Of a stretch of DNA of 61,039 bases, positions 25,508 through 34,073 are shown in pieces; the first letter of the stretch is position 1, and every line of letters starts with the position of its first letter. This DNA comes from Deltaproteobacteria bacterium (GTDB taxonomy: Bacteria > Myxococcota_A > UBA9042). A model generated the notes under the pieces. That model was not told the DNA's origin. It worked only from the letters and a program-made list of their open reading frames with translations, and searched no databases. Location of the stretch: positions 1-61,039 of the forward strand of contig VGRO01000012.1 in NCBI GenBank assembly GCA_016875335.1, in the 5' to 3' direction. The translations under genes and the position numbers were made by a program.

Positions 25508-26419
25508 ATGACGCAGGATCCTGCCAGCCAAGCCACCGGAGTCGACGGCCAGACCCGCATCACCTCGGTGCGCGACTTGGTTGCCGGCCTGACGTCGAAG
25601 GATGCGTTCCTGGTCATGGTCCGCGGCCCCGAGTTGGGGCGCCGGATCACGCTGAACGACGACGAGAACGTCACCATCGGCCGCGACCCCGAGAGCACGA
25701 TCGCCCTCAAGCACGACAGCATCTCGCGCTACCACGCCCGCATCGAGCCATTCGAAGGCGGCCACCGTGTGGTCGACAACATGAGCACCAACGGCACGTA
25801 CCGCAACCAGCACCAGGTGCATGGCTCCGCGTCGCTGGCGAGCGGCGACTACGTGCAGGTGGGCGACACCATCCTCAAGTACCTGAGCGGCGACAACATC
25901 GAGGCCGCCTTCCACGAAGAAATCTACCGGCTGACCATCGAGGACAGCCTGACCCAGATCGCCAACAAGCGGGCATTGAACGAGTTCTTGGACAAGGAGT
26001 TTGCGCGCGCCAAGCGCTACCAGCGCGACCTGAGCGTCATCATGGTCGACCTGGACCACTTCAAGCGCGTCAACGACAGCTATGGCCACCTGATGGGCGA
26101 TTTTGTTCTGCGTGAGCTGGCCAAGATCATCGGATCGCGCATCCGCAAGGAAGAGATGTTCGCCCGCTACGGCGGCGAAGAATTCTGCATCGTGCTGCCC
26201 GAGATGAACCGCGACAAAGCCAAGACGTTCGCCGAGACGCTGCGGGGGCTCATCGCCGCGCACGCGTTTGAGTTCGAAGGCACTTCGCTCAAGCTGACCG
26301 CCAGCCTGGGCGTCGCGGAACTGGTGTCTGAAATGGGCCGCTACGAGGAACTGGTCGCCGCGGCCGACGACCATCTGTACCGCGCCAAACGCGAAGGCCG
26401 CAATCGCGTCGTGGCGTAG
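25508..26419 (+). CDS. FHA-GGDEF diguanylate cyclase
   Basis: 303 residues. An FHA domain (about 33-125) shows GRDPES, SISRYHARI and NMSTNGT, the phosphothreonine-binding residues. A GGDEF domain follows (about 140-303) with the active form GGEEF at 222-226 and DLDHFKRVND for the metal site, so it should make cyclic di-GMP. The inhibitory site that is normally RxxD five residues before GGEEF reads RKEE (213-216), so product inhibition may be weak or lost. The FHA domain implies control by a Ser/Thr kinase; one is encoded at 17-19 kb. The ATG at 25508 is chosen over an upstream TTG. Confidence 0.9.
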   Translation: MTQDPASQATGVDGQTRITSVRDLVAGLTSKDAFLVMVRGPELGRRITLNDDENVTIGRDPESTIALKHDSISRYHARIEPFEGGHRVVDNMSTNGTYRNQHQVHGSASLASGDYVQVGDTILKYLSGDNIEAAFHEEIYRLTIEDSLTQIANKRALNEFLDKEFARAKRYQRDLSVIMVDLDHFKRVNDSYGHLMGDFVLRELAKIIGSRIRKEEMFARYGGEEFCIVLPEMNRDKAKTFAETLRGLIAAHAFEFEGTSLKLTASLGVAELVSEMGRYEELVAAADDHLYRAKREGRNRVVA

Positions 26420-26425
26420 CCGACC

Positions 26426-28285
26426 ATGGTGGGGCGGGCGCGCTGGCGGCGGGTGGCCCCGCACCTGCTTGGCACGCTGCTGTCGGTCGGTTGCGGCGGG
26501 CAGTCGTGCACCGGGTGCGGCAGTTCGCCGCCCAAGCCCAAGACGCCCGTCGAACAGGTGACTCCGGCCGTCCTGCAGGCCCGCCTGACCCAACACGGCT
26601 TCGATCTCGTCGCGGCCAACCTTGTGCAACTGCTGCAGGCGGTCTTCGGCGGATCGGGCAACGTCGCCATCCTGGACGTGGCCAAGTTGCTGGGGCCGCA
26701 GCCGCTGCAGTTCTCGGGCGGCCTCGGGCTTTTCAACGGCAAAGCGGGCGCGCGCGACCTGGTGCTGACCTTCGATGTCAAGGCGGCGGAGATCACCTTG
26801 GTCGAGGGCAGCAGCCCGGCGCGGGTGCGCATCGCGTTCGACCACGCGCGCATCGGCGTAGAAAAAGGCGTGATCTTCGGAGCGGCTTCGGTCGCGGGCT
26901 TCGATTCGGATGCCGCTTGCCACCTCAAGAACGGCCTGGGGGCCGGTACGTCGATGCCGCACCTGGCGACGTTCTCCGGCGCGTTGGACCTGGTGCTCGG
27001 CGTCGACGTGGCTGGCAAGCTGCAAGTCGCCGTGCAGGTCAGCAAGCCCGTGCTGCACGACGTCGGGTTTGCGCTGGGCAAGGACTGCGCGCTGCAGGAG
27101 TGCACCGACCAATTCCTGCTGGAGTCCCCGTGCCTGGAATGCGAACTGTGCGCGACCGGCCAACTGGCGAGCGATGCCGCGGCCGCGGCCAAGGACCTGC
27201 TCGGGCCAATCCTGACGCAGCTGCTGCAACTCGCGGGCAACCTCATCATCCAGCAATTGCTGGCCGGTACCGTGAACGGCAAGCCCCTGGACGTGGAAGT
27301 GCCCGTCGACCTGCACGCGATGGTCGCAGGCGCATCGCCGGAGCTGGCGGCCATGTTGGGGCAGCCGGCCGGGCCGCTGCTCCTGCGCACCCGGCCGTCG
27401 CCGCAGGCGTTCACTGTGCAAGACAAGGCGCTGCTTGCCAGGCTGGACGCCGCGGTGTTCGCAACGGCCTCGCCCTGCGCCGTGCAACCCGGCCAGGACG
27501 CGACGACGGTGTTCGCCAACCTGCCTCAGGGCGCTCCGCCGGTGTTGCCTGCAAGCGTGCCCGTGTGGACGCCGACGGGGCAGACCTTGGCCAAGGCCGT
27601 GGACGTGGGCGTCTTGATGGGCCCGCGCGCCGTGCAGCAGGCCGGATGGTCGCTGTTGCGCGGGGGCTTGCTGTGCATCGCCGTGGACAGCGCCGCCCTC
27701 TACGGCGTTTCGGGCGGCAAGGTCCTGCTGACGGCGGGTGCGCTCGACCTCGCGCTGCCGGGGTTGGGTCAACTGGCCCGCGCCGGCGCCCCGGTGCGCA
27801 TCACCGTCCGCCCCGACGCGCGGCCTGAGGGTGCTCCGTACCTCGACCTGCAGCAAGAGGCGACAGAGACGGCGGTGACATTGCACCTGCGGCGGCTGGG
27901 CGTCGCGGTCGAGGCTTTCGTGCACGGCCGCTGGCTCACGGTGGTCGAGTTGCAGGTCGACGCGGAGGTCGTCGCGGCGCTGCGGGTCCAGGGACCGGAG
28001 ATTGCGTTGCAGGTGCGCAGCCTGGCCGTTCCGCAGGTCGAGGTGGTCGGCGACCCGATCGCTCCAGGCGCCAATTGGCACCAGTTGGCGCCGGCGGTGG
28101 CCCAGATCGCGGTTTCGCTTCTTTTTTCGCAGCCTTTGGCGTTCGAGGTGGACGTCCAGGCGCTGCTGGCCAAGCTGGTCAACCTCCCGGTGTCCGCGGA
28201 TCTGCTGTCTGTCCAAGCAGTCGGAGGGGATCCGCCGTGGCTGCTCGTCGCCATCGGTCTCGACCAAGCCGGGGGCAAGCCATGA
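26426..28285 (+). CDS. large lipoprotein of unknown function
   Basis: 619 residues. The N-terminus has Arg residues, a hydrophobic segment and VGCGG as a lipobox-like site, so it is probably lipid-anchored. The early part includes a Cys cluster (QSCTGCGS) and another pair at about 225-240 (CLECELC). The rest is made of long alternating hydrophobic strands and helices (for example AKDLLGPILTQLLQLAGNLII), which might form a lipid-binding or tubular fold. I recognise no family. It starts seven bases after the FHA-GGDEF stop and its own stop overlaps the next ATG, so the three are one operon. The regulatory link to cyclic di-GMP is inference. Confidence 0.7.
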   Translation: MVGRARWRRVAPHLLGTLLSVGCGGQSCTGCGSSPPKPKTPVEQVTPAVLQARLTQHGFDLVAANLVQLLQAVFGGSGNVAILDVAKLLGPQPLQFSGGLGLFNGKAGARDLVLTFDVKAAEITLVEGSSPARVRIAFDHARIGVEKGVIFGAASVAGFDSDAACHLKNGLGAGTSMPHLATFSGALDLVLGVDVAGKLQVAVQVSKPVLHDVGFALGKDCALQECTDQFLLESPCLECELCATGQLASDAAAAAKDLLGPILTQLLQLAGNLIIQQLLAGTVNGKPLDVEVPVDLHAMVAGASPELAAMLGQPAGPLLLRTRPSPQAFTVQDKALLARLDAAVFATASPCAVQPGQDATTVFANLPQGAPPVLPASVPVWTPTGQTLAKAVDVGVLMGPRAVQQAGWSLLRGGLLCIAVDSAALYGVSGGKVLLTAGALDLALPGLGQLARAGAPVRITVRPDARPEGAPYLDLQQEATETAVTLHLRRLGVAVEAFVHGRWLTVVELQVDAEVVAALRVQGPEIALQVRSLAVPQVEVVGDPIAPGANWHQLAPAVAQIAVSLLFSQPLAFEVDVQALLAKLVNLPVSADLLSVQAVGGDPPWLLVAIGLDQAGGKP

Positions 28286-30177
28286 CCGCCGTGCGCCTCG
28301 CCGCCACGATCGCAGTGCTGTGCGCCGGTGCCTGTGGCGAGGCCGATCCGGTGACGCGTCTGGCGTGCGCGACCCATTCGCAGTGCCCCAGCGGCTGGCA
28401 CTGCGCGCCCGATGGCATCTGCCGCGCCGACCAGCCGTGTACCGACGACGACCACTGCTGCATCGCCGAGCGCTGCCTGGCCGGCCACTGCCGCCCGCGC
28501 CAGGCCTGTTCGAGCAGCGTCGGCTGCCTCGATCCCGACGACATCTGTACCCACGGCATGTGCGCGGCCAGGCCGTGTGACGGTCGCGGCAGCCCGCCGT
28601 GCGGCAAGGGGCGGTCGTGCCTGTGGGGCCGCTGTTTCGCAGCCACGCCCTGCGGCGGGTGGTGCGCGGCTGGCCAAGCGTGCGCCGCGATCCTCGACAA
28701 GTGCGTCGCTGCGCCCGGCGCCGCTTGCCCGACCGGCGAATTGGCGGTCGTCGGCAACGAGACCGAGCGCATGCCTGAGGGGTGCGCGGCGCACCCCGCC
28801 CAGATTGTCTGTCGTGCACTGCCGCCGCTGCCCGCGGGCGATCGCGGCATGCCCGGCCAACTGCTGGCGCTGCCCGGAGAACTGGTCCACGCCAGCTACG
28901 ACCGCACCTATGGCGACGTGGTCCTGGCGCGACACCTGGCGGCGCCGCCGTTCGGGCTCAAGTCGCTGCGCGCGGTGGCCGGACTGCCCGCCGACGCGCC
29001 GGTGGTGGGCGACCCGGCCGGCCCGCGCCAGGGCATCGCCGCTCCAGGCCCGGATTTTGGCAGGCGCCTGGCGGCCCTCGCGCGCAAGGGCGGGGACATC
29101 GATCTCGCGTTCCGCGACGACACGGGAGACGGCGTGCGCTTTGCCCGCGTGTCCGGGCCGTCCGCTGCGGTGGCCAGCCACGTCGTGGCCGCGGGAAACG
29201 GCATCGGCGAATCGTTGGCTTTGGCCCTGGCTCCGGGCGGTGAACCGGTGGTGGTGGCGTTCAGCCCCGAGGCGCCCCAGGCGAGCCCGCCGCGCTCGGC
29301 CAAGGTCTTCGTGTTCGCGGCGAAAACGGCGACCCCCACGGCGAGCGGCGACTGGGTGGCGACCGAACTCGACGGCGAAACCGTGCCCACCCCGCCTGCG
29401 CCCTGCGGCGGAAACTGTCCGGCCGGCCAGGCCTGTGTCGCCGGTCCCGCCGGCAACGCGGCGTGTGCGACCATCGGCCCAGGGTGCAAAGGCTGTCTGC
29501 CCGGCCAGGTGTGCGTCGCTGGGTCGTGCGCGCAGGTCCACGTGCCCACCCCGCCCCTCGATCGCGGACCGCGGGGACGCGGCGCGTCGCTCGATCTGCG
29601 GCTGCTGACCGACGGCACCTTGGCGGTCGCGGCGTACAGCGCCCACGCGGGAGATCTGCACACCTATCGGCGCGTGGCCGGCAACTGGCAAAAGGCACCG
29701 GTGCCGCGCACCTCCGTTGCAGGAGGCCCAAAGGATTTCGGCAGGTTCGTCAAGATCGTGCCTGGCGATGCCGGCGCCCTTTGGCTGGCGTGCGAAGACG
29801 GCGAGCACGGTCGCCTCCTGGTGATCCGCCAGACCGACAAGGGCTGGCAGGGCGACGTGGTGGACGACGGCGCGCGGCCGGACGGGTTGCACCGGGTGGG
29901 CGCGGACGTCGCGGCAGTGCGCCATCCATTTGGCGGTCTGCTGATCGCGCACCAGGATACCCGGCGCGCGGACCTGCTGTTGCAGCGCGTTCCCAAGCCG
30001 GGCGTGGTCGGTGGCAGGGCCGTGGCCGAAGCGACCGACATGGCAGGGTTCTCGCCCGATCTCGTGCAGTTGGGCACCAAGGCTTGGGTTCTGTCCGCGG
30101 CGACCCTGCGCCTGGGCGCCGATGGACGTCTGCAAACAGCCGTGTCGTTCCGCGATCTTGTCTGGAATGGCGATTGA
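28282..30177 (+). CDS. Cys-rich lipoprotein with predicted beta-propeller-like region
   Basis: 631 residues. The ATG overlaps the preceding stop (ATGA). The signal sequence ends in CAGAC, a lipobox-like site. Residues ~28-150 are packed with cysteines in short modules (CPSGWHCAPDGIC, CAAGQACAAILDKC), like secreted Cys-rich or EB-type modules. A second Cys cluster occurs near 370-420 (CPAGQACVAG). The remaining parts contain repeated strands with Trp/Asp/Gly patterns (LDLRLLTDGTLAVAAYSAH, GALWLACEDGEHGRLLVIRQ) that could be a propeller. No family name is certain. It is coupled to the preceding lipoprotein and likely acts with it at the cell surface. Confidence 0.72.
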   Translation: MTAVRLAATIAVLCAGACGEADPVTRLACATHSQCPSGWHCAPDGICRADQPCTDDDHCCIAERCLAGHCRPRQACSSSVGCLDPDDICTHGMCAARPCDGRGSPPCGKGRSCLWGRCFAATPCGGWCAAGQACAAILDKCVAAPGAACPTGELAVVGNETERMPEGCAAHPAQIVCRALPPLPAGDRGMPGQLLALPGELVHASYDRTYGDVVLARHLAAPPFGLKSLRAVAGLPADAPVVGDPAGPRQGIAAPGPDFGRRLAALARKGGDIDLAFRDDTGDGVRFARVSGPSAAVASHVVAAGNGIGESLALALAPGGEPVVVAFSPEAPQASPPRSAKVFVFAAKTATPTASGDWVATELDGETVPTPPAPCGGNCPAGQACVAGPAGNAACATIGPGCKGCLPGQVCVAGSCAQVHVPTPPLDRGPRGRGASLDLRLLTDGTLAVAAYSAHAGDLHTYRRVAGNWQKAPVPRTSVAGGPKDFGRFVKIVPGDAGALWLACEDGEHGRLLVIRQTDKGWQGDVVDDGARPDGLHRVGADVAAVRHPFGGLLIAHQDTRRADLLLQRVPKPGVVGGRAVAEATDMAGFSPDLVQLGTKAWVLSAATLRLGADGRLQTAVSFRDLVWNGD

Positions 30178-30217
30178 CGCTATCCTGACGCGCCACTCGA
30201 CGTATGCCTAGGCGGGA

Positions 30218-31000
30218 ATGAAAATGACCCAATCTGACCTGCCCGTTCCACCGCCGCCCAGCGACCCCGCCGTGCCAGCGGTCACGGTTCCCGGCGGCCT
30301 GCTCGACCTCTCGGCCGCCTTCGAAGACGCGCTTGCGGCGATCGAAAAACGCGAGCCAAGAGCCGAGGGCAGGCCCGATTCGAGCCCACACGCGGCGCCC
30401 GCCGCTGCCGCGGATTCGCCGGCTGAGCCGGTCCAGCCGTCGGAAAGGCCGGTGCCCGCAGCGCTCGCCGCCCAGTTGGCCATCGCCCAGCACGAGCTGG
30501 AGCGGGCGCGCGCCGACAACGAGGAACTGCGCCGGTCCTATGGCCGCGCCAGCAGCGAAGCGGCGCATGCCCAAGCCGACCTCGCCAGCCTGCGGCGCAT
30601 GATTGCGCGCACCGAGCAGGACTTGCCTCAGCAGACCGCGCGGCGGCTGCTCGATGGCTTGCTGCCCGCGCTCGACCACCTGACCACGGTATCCGAATAC
30701 CTGATGCTGCACGAGCCGCTGACCGACCACGGTCGCCAAGCGGTCGAGATGCTCAATGCCGAGTGGCGGCGCGCCTTGCAGCGCATCCAGTTGGAGCCGT
30801 TCGACGCCCTGGGAATGCCCTTCGACCCGCAGCGCCACGAGATCATTGCCCGCGTCGCCGACCCGATGCATCCGGACGCGACCGTGCTGCGCCAAGCCGC
30901 GCGGGGATACCTGCACGCGGGGCGCCTGTTGCGGTCGGCCCAGGTCGTGGTCAACGCCGTCGGGGCGGTGGCACGGTCAACGGGGGACCTGGACGTGTAG
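30218..31000 (+). CDS. GrpE-family nucleotide exchange factor
   Basis: 260 residues, longer than the usual ~200. The N-terminal ~75 residues are Pro/Ala rich, then a long helix (about 80-135) precedes the GrpE head. The C-terminus has the family signature ARGYLHAGRLLRSAQVVVNA. GrpE exchanges nucleotide on DnaK. No dnaK, dnaJ or hrcA is in the window, so this is an orphan copy, possibly one of several in the genome. The head is somewhat diverged (PFDPQRHEIIAR instead of FDP..HeAv), so a specialised role is possible. Confidence 0.75.
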   Translation: MKMTQSDLPVPPPPSDPAVPAVTVPGGLLDLSAAFEDALAAIEKREPRAEGRPDSSPHAAPAAAADSPAEPVQPSERPVPAALAAQLAIAQHELERARADNEELRRSYGRASSEAAHAQADLASLRRMIARTEQDLPQQTARRLLDGLLPALDHLTTVSEYLMLHEPLTDHGRQAVEMLNAEWRRALQRIQLEPFDALGMPFDPQRHEIIARVADPMHPDATVLRQAARGYLHAGRLLRSAQVVVNAVGAVARSTGDLDV

Positions 31001-31054
31001 GTGATTTTTTTTGATACCTCGCAGCCCGACCGCCGGCTGCGACGACTGCGCCGG

Positions 31055-32074
31055 CTACTGCAACCGTTCGTTGGCGCGGTTGGCCAGTTCGATGATCTGG
31101 TCGGCGGTGCACACCTTGGTCGAGCACGACAGCGCTGCGACCAGTGGGCGCCGCACGTTGGCGAACACCAGCGTGACCACGCCGTTGAAGTAGGCGCGAA
31201 AGCCCTGCTCGGCGACCTTGTTGGTGGGCGCCACGTTGCTGTAGGTGTTGCGCATGGTGTTGAACCGGGTGCGGCTCTCGGCCAGGTTCGCGTCGCGCCA
31301 CACCTGCAAGGCGATGCCGAATCCGTCGCCCTTCTCTGCGGCAAAGTAGATGGCGTTGTAGCCCGCAGAAGGCGCGGTGCCCGGCAGGTCGCTGCGGCGC
31401 AGCCTGGCCCTGGCGCCAAGCACGCGTTCCAGGTCTGCGGCACTGAGGTACCCCGTGATGTCCAGCGCCGGTTCGCCCGGTTCGCGTACCGTGGGCGCTG
31501 GCTCGGCTGCGGGCGCGGCGACCGGATCGGGCATGCGCGGCGCAGGCTCCGGGACCGGTTGGGGGCGATCGGGCAGCGCGGGTGCGGCGACGCCCGGATC
31601 TGCACCGCCGAGCGGATTGGGGCCTGCGCGCGGCGGCATGCCGGCCGGGTTGGCGGCAAACTCCGAAGGAACCGGCGCACCCGGCGGAGCCGAGGGCGGC
31701 GCTGGCACGGGTTCGGGTGCTGGGTGCGCCGGAACGACGGCGGCAGCCTCGGTGGCTGTCGCGGCCTCGGGTGCGCCGGGCGCGGCCTCTGGTGACGGCG
31801 GCGCGGGACGGGCGCCAGGTTCAGGTGCAGCAACCGGGGTCGGCGCAGTTGGACCTGCAGCGACCGTCGGGGCCTCCGTGGCCTGGGCGTCCCTGGGATT
31901 GCGCTTGATGACCGGGGGCTTGCTGCCGGTCGACACCGGTTCCACGGCCGGCCCGTCCTTTTTTCTGCAACCGGCCGCCGAGAGCGCGAGCGACACCAGC
32001 GCGGCGGCGGCCAGCGCCAAAGGGATCACGCGCGCCGCGCACCGCGTTTGGCCAATCAGGGGCAATCGCATCAT
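31055..32074 (-). CDS. Pro/Ala-rich lipoprotein
   Basis: 339 residues from the ATG at 32074, preceded by AAGG; an ATG at 32071 would serve equally. The signal peptide ends in SAAGC, a good lipobox. Residues ~30-200 are a low-complexity Pro/Ala/Glu linker. A globular C-terminal domain (about 205-339) contains two Cys (LSCSTKVCTADQI) and the segment YNAIYFAAEKGDGFGIALQVW. I do not recognise the domain. It is oriented away from the tRNA and convergent with the GrpE-like gene. Confidence 0.7.
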   Translation of the reverse strand: MMRLPLIGQTRCAARVIPLALAAAALVSLALSAAGCRKKDGPAVEPVSTGSKPPVIKRNPRDAQATEAPTVAAGPTAPTPVAAPEPGARPAPPSPEAAPGAPEAATATEAAAVVPAHPAPEPVPAPPSAPPGAPVPSEFAANPAGMPPRAGPNPLGGADPGVAAPALPDRPQPVPEPAPRMPDPVAAPAAEPAPTVREPGEPALDITGYLSAADLERVLGARARLRRSDLPGTAPSAGYNAIYFAAEKGDGFGIALQVWRDANLAESRTRFNTMRNTYSNVAPTNKVAEQGFRAYFNGVVTLVFANVRRPLVAALSCSTKVCTADQIIELANRANERLQ

Positions 32075-32369
32075 CAACCTTGGAAGAAGAGGGTGGCCGC
32101 GCCGCGCAGTCGGTTGCGGCCTTCTCGTCGCGGCGCCGTGGCCACGGGGGGCGGCAGTCTAGTCGAAAATCGCCAGGGCGGCCAAGCAAGGAGCCCCCGG
32201 TTGCGCAACCCCGCGGCCCGCCCATTGATTCCACGGCGTGCCGCCGGACCGGCTGGGTCGCAAATGGCGACAAGCGCCGCGCAGGTGTGCTTGACGCCCC
32301 AGCAGATGCCGGTCATCCTATTGCGCCGCGCTTCGGCCCGCCTTTGCGGCGCGGCCGGCGCGTCCACAA

Positions 32370-32445
32370 GGGCCCATAGCTCAACGGTCAGAGCTGCCGG
32401 CTCATAACCGGCTGGTTCCTGGTTCGAATCCAGGTGGGCCCACCA
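32370..32445 (+). tRNA. tRNA with CAU anticodon (Met, or Ile2)
   Basis: 76 bases with an encoded CCA. The acceptor stem GGGCCCA pairs with TGGGCCC. The D arm is GCTC/GAGC, the anticodon stem GCCGG/CCGGC with loop CTCATAA, and the T arm CCTGG/CCAGG with loop TTCGAAT. The CAU anticodon fits elongator Met, but tRNA-Ile2 (CAU modified to lysidine) has the same anticodon. Identity elements cannot be settled by eye. Confidence 0.97.
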
Positions 32446-32482
32446 GGGCCGTCTGGCCGGGCGGGCCCGATCGAGGACAACC

Positions 32483-33235
32483 ATGCAAGCCAATCCGGCG
32501 ATCGCGACCAGCCCGCAGGAGATCATCAACGTCTTGCGCAAGCTGCAAGCGCTGGACGACGAGACGCGCGAGATCCGCAACCGCCGCAGCGAACGCCTCG
32601 AACACCTGGAGCGCCTGCGCAAGGTCATCGCGCACATGCAGCGGGAGATCGACGACAAACGCGGCAAGCTGACCGAGGCCGAGACGTGGCACAAGACCAA
32701 GTCCGCCGAACTTGAGGCCGACAAGGATCGCCTCGCCAAAAGCAAGTCCAAGTTGAGCGGCGTCACACGTTCGCGCGAATACGTGGCCGTCAACAAGGAA
32801 CTGGACATCATCCGCAAGAACATCTCGACCAAGGAAGACGAGGTGGCCAAGCTCGTCGTGGCCATCGACGAGTTTCGGGCGGCCATCGCCAAGGAAGAAG
32901 ACAAGTTCCGCGACTGGCGCTCCGAAGCCGACCAGGCCGAGCGCGACAACCAGGCCAGCCTCGACAGCATGGACGGAAAGATTGCCGAGGTGGACCAGCG
33001 CCGCAAGGCCATCTCCGCCCAGGTCGAGCGCACCGTCGTGTCGCGCTACCAGAAAATCGCCGATGCGCGCGGCGGCCGCGGCGTGGTCGAAATGCAGAAC
33101 GAAACGTGCACCGGGTGCAACATGGCCCTGCAGCCGCGCTTTGCCGAAATGGTGCTGCGGGCGTCGAGTCTGGTGCAATGCCCGCACTGCAGCCGCTACC
33201 TGTACGGCGATCCTGACCGCAACCTCACGGCCTGA
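32483..33235 (+). CDS. coiled-coil protein with C-terminal zinc ribbon (CT398-like)
   Basis: 250 residues. An extended charged helical hairpin fills most of the protein (about 10-190), followed by a C4 zinc ribbon: CTGCNMALQPRF and CPHCSRYLY (two CxxC pairs). This combination is the family of small bacterial helical zinc-ribbon proteins, with CT398 as a structural example, and is thought to act as an adaptor. It starts 37 bases after the tRNA. The RNase HI gene is convergent with only three bases between stops. Function in this organism is unknown. Confidence 0.85.
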   Translation: MQANPAIATSPQEIINVLRKLQALDDETREIRNRRSERLEHLERLRKVIAHMQREIDDKRGKLTEAETWHKTKSAELEADKDRLAKSKSKLSGVTRSREYVAVNKELDIIRKNISTKEDEVAKLVVAIDEFRAAIAKEEDKFRDWRSEADQAERDNQASLDSMDGKIAEVDQRRKAISAQVERTVVSRYQKIADARGGRGVVEMQNETCTGCNMALQPRFAEMVLRASSLVQCPHCSRYLYGDPDRNLTA

Positions 33236-33238
33236 CCC

Positions 33239-34027
33239 CTATGGCTTGGGCGGCGGCTTGCGCGAACCCTCCGCGCGCAGTCCGACCGTGGCCAGGGCGT
33301 CGGCGTATTCGTTCCAGCGGCTGCCGTCGTGGCCGCGCAGCCAGGTGATCGTGACGTTTGGCCGGTCGTGTTTGGCCTCGTACGCCGCCATCACCAGGTC
33401 CAGGTTGGCGATGGGCGCTCCGCCTTTGCGCTGCCAGCCTTTGGCCTTCCAGCCCTTGGCCCACTCGGTCAGGGTCTTGACGCACAATTCACTGTCTGCA
33501 TAAAGGGTTGCGCTTGAGTCCGCGGGCAGGTAGTCGAGCGCCCGGATGATCGCGGTCATCTCCATGCGGTTGTTGGTCGTGTCGCGGTCGCCCCCATAGG
33601 CCTTGTGCAGGATCTCGCCGTCCCGCACGTGCACGAACGCCCACCCGCCCGGACCCGGGTTCGGATCGCAGCCGCCGTCGGTGAATACGCCAGTCTGGGG
33701 CCCGCCGGTGTAGCGTTCCAAGGCCTCGTCGGGCGTCAGGACTTCCTTGATCGGCATGCCACGGCCGAATGTTCGGCTGCCGGCGGCGTACCCGGGCGGC
33801 AGGCGGCGTGGGACCACGGGGCCGCCTGGGGTCGCGGGCGGCGGTTCAACGGCGGCGGGGACAGGGGGCGGCTGACCCTTGTGGCGCGAGAACGACGAAA
33901 ACGAGCCGCGGCTGGCGTTCTTGCGGTGCTGGATGCAGAACCGCGGAGTCCAGCCGGGGTACTTGTCCAGGGTCTCCTGGACCACCTCAAACGGTTTGTT
34001 GCAGGTGGCACACGTGAATGTGGGCAT
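33239..34027 (-). CDS. rnhA: RNase HI with N-terminal zinc-ribbon-like domain
   Basis: 262 residues from the ATG at 34027. The C-terminal ~150 residues are a type I RNase H fold: FTDGGCDPNPGPGGW (first Asp), NNRMEMTAIIRAL (Glu), YADSELCVKTL (second Asp) and RWNEYADALA (fourth acidic residue), so it should cut RNA in RNA-DNA hybrids. The N-terminus has CATCNKPF and FCIQH, a CxxC/CxxH pair resembling a zinc-ribbon module that may bind nucleic acid. A Pro-rich linker joins the two. It is longer than plain RNase HI. It is likely transcribed after the aldehyde dehydrogenase, 46 bases upstream on the same strand. Confidence 0.9.
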   Translation of the reverse strand: MPTFTCATCNKPFEVVQETLDKYPGWTPRFCIQHRKNASRGSFSSFSRHKGQPPPVPAAVEPPPATPGGPVVPRRLPPGYAAGSRTFGRGMPIKEVLTPDEALERYTGGPQTGVFTDGGCDPNPGPGGWAFVHVRDGEILHKAYGGDRDTTNNRMEMTAIIRALDYLPADSSATLYADSELCVKTLTEWAKGWKAKGWQRKGGAPIANLDLVMAAYEAKHDRPNVTITWLRGHDGSRWNEYADALATVGLRAEGSRKPPPKP

Positions 34028-34073
34028 GGGTTCCCTTGGTGGAAAGGACGGTGAGCGAACGGACCGGCGACAG

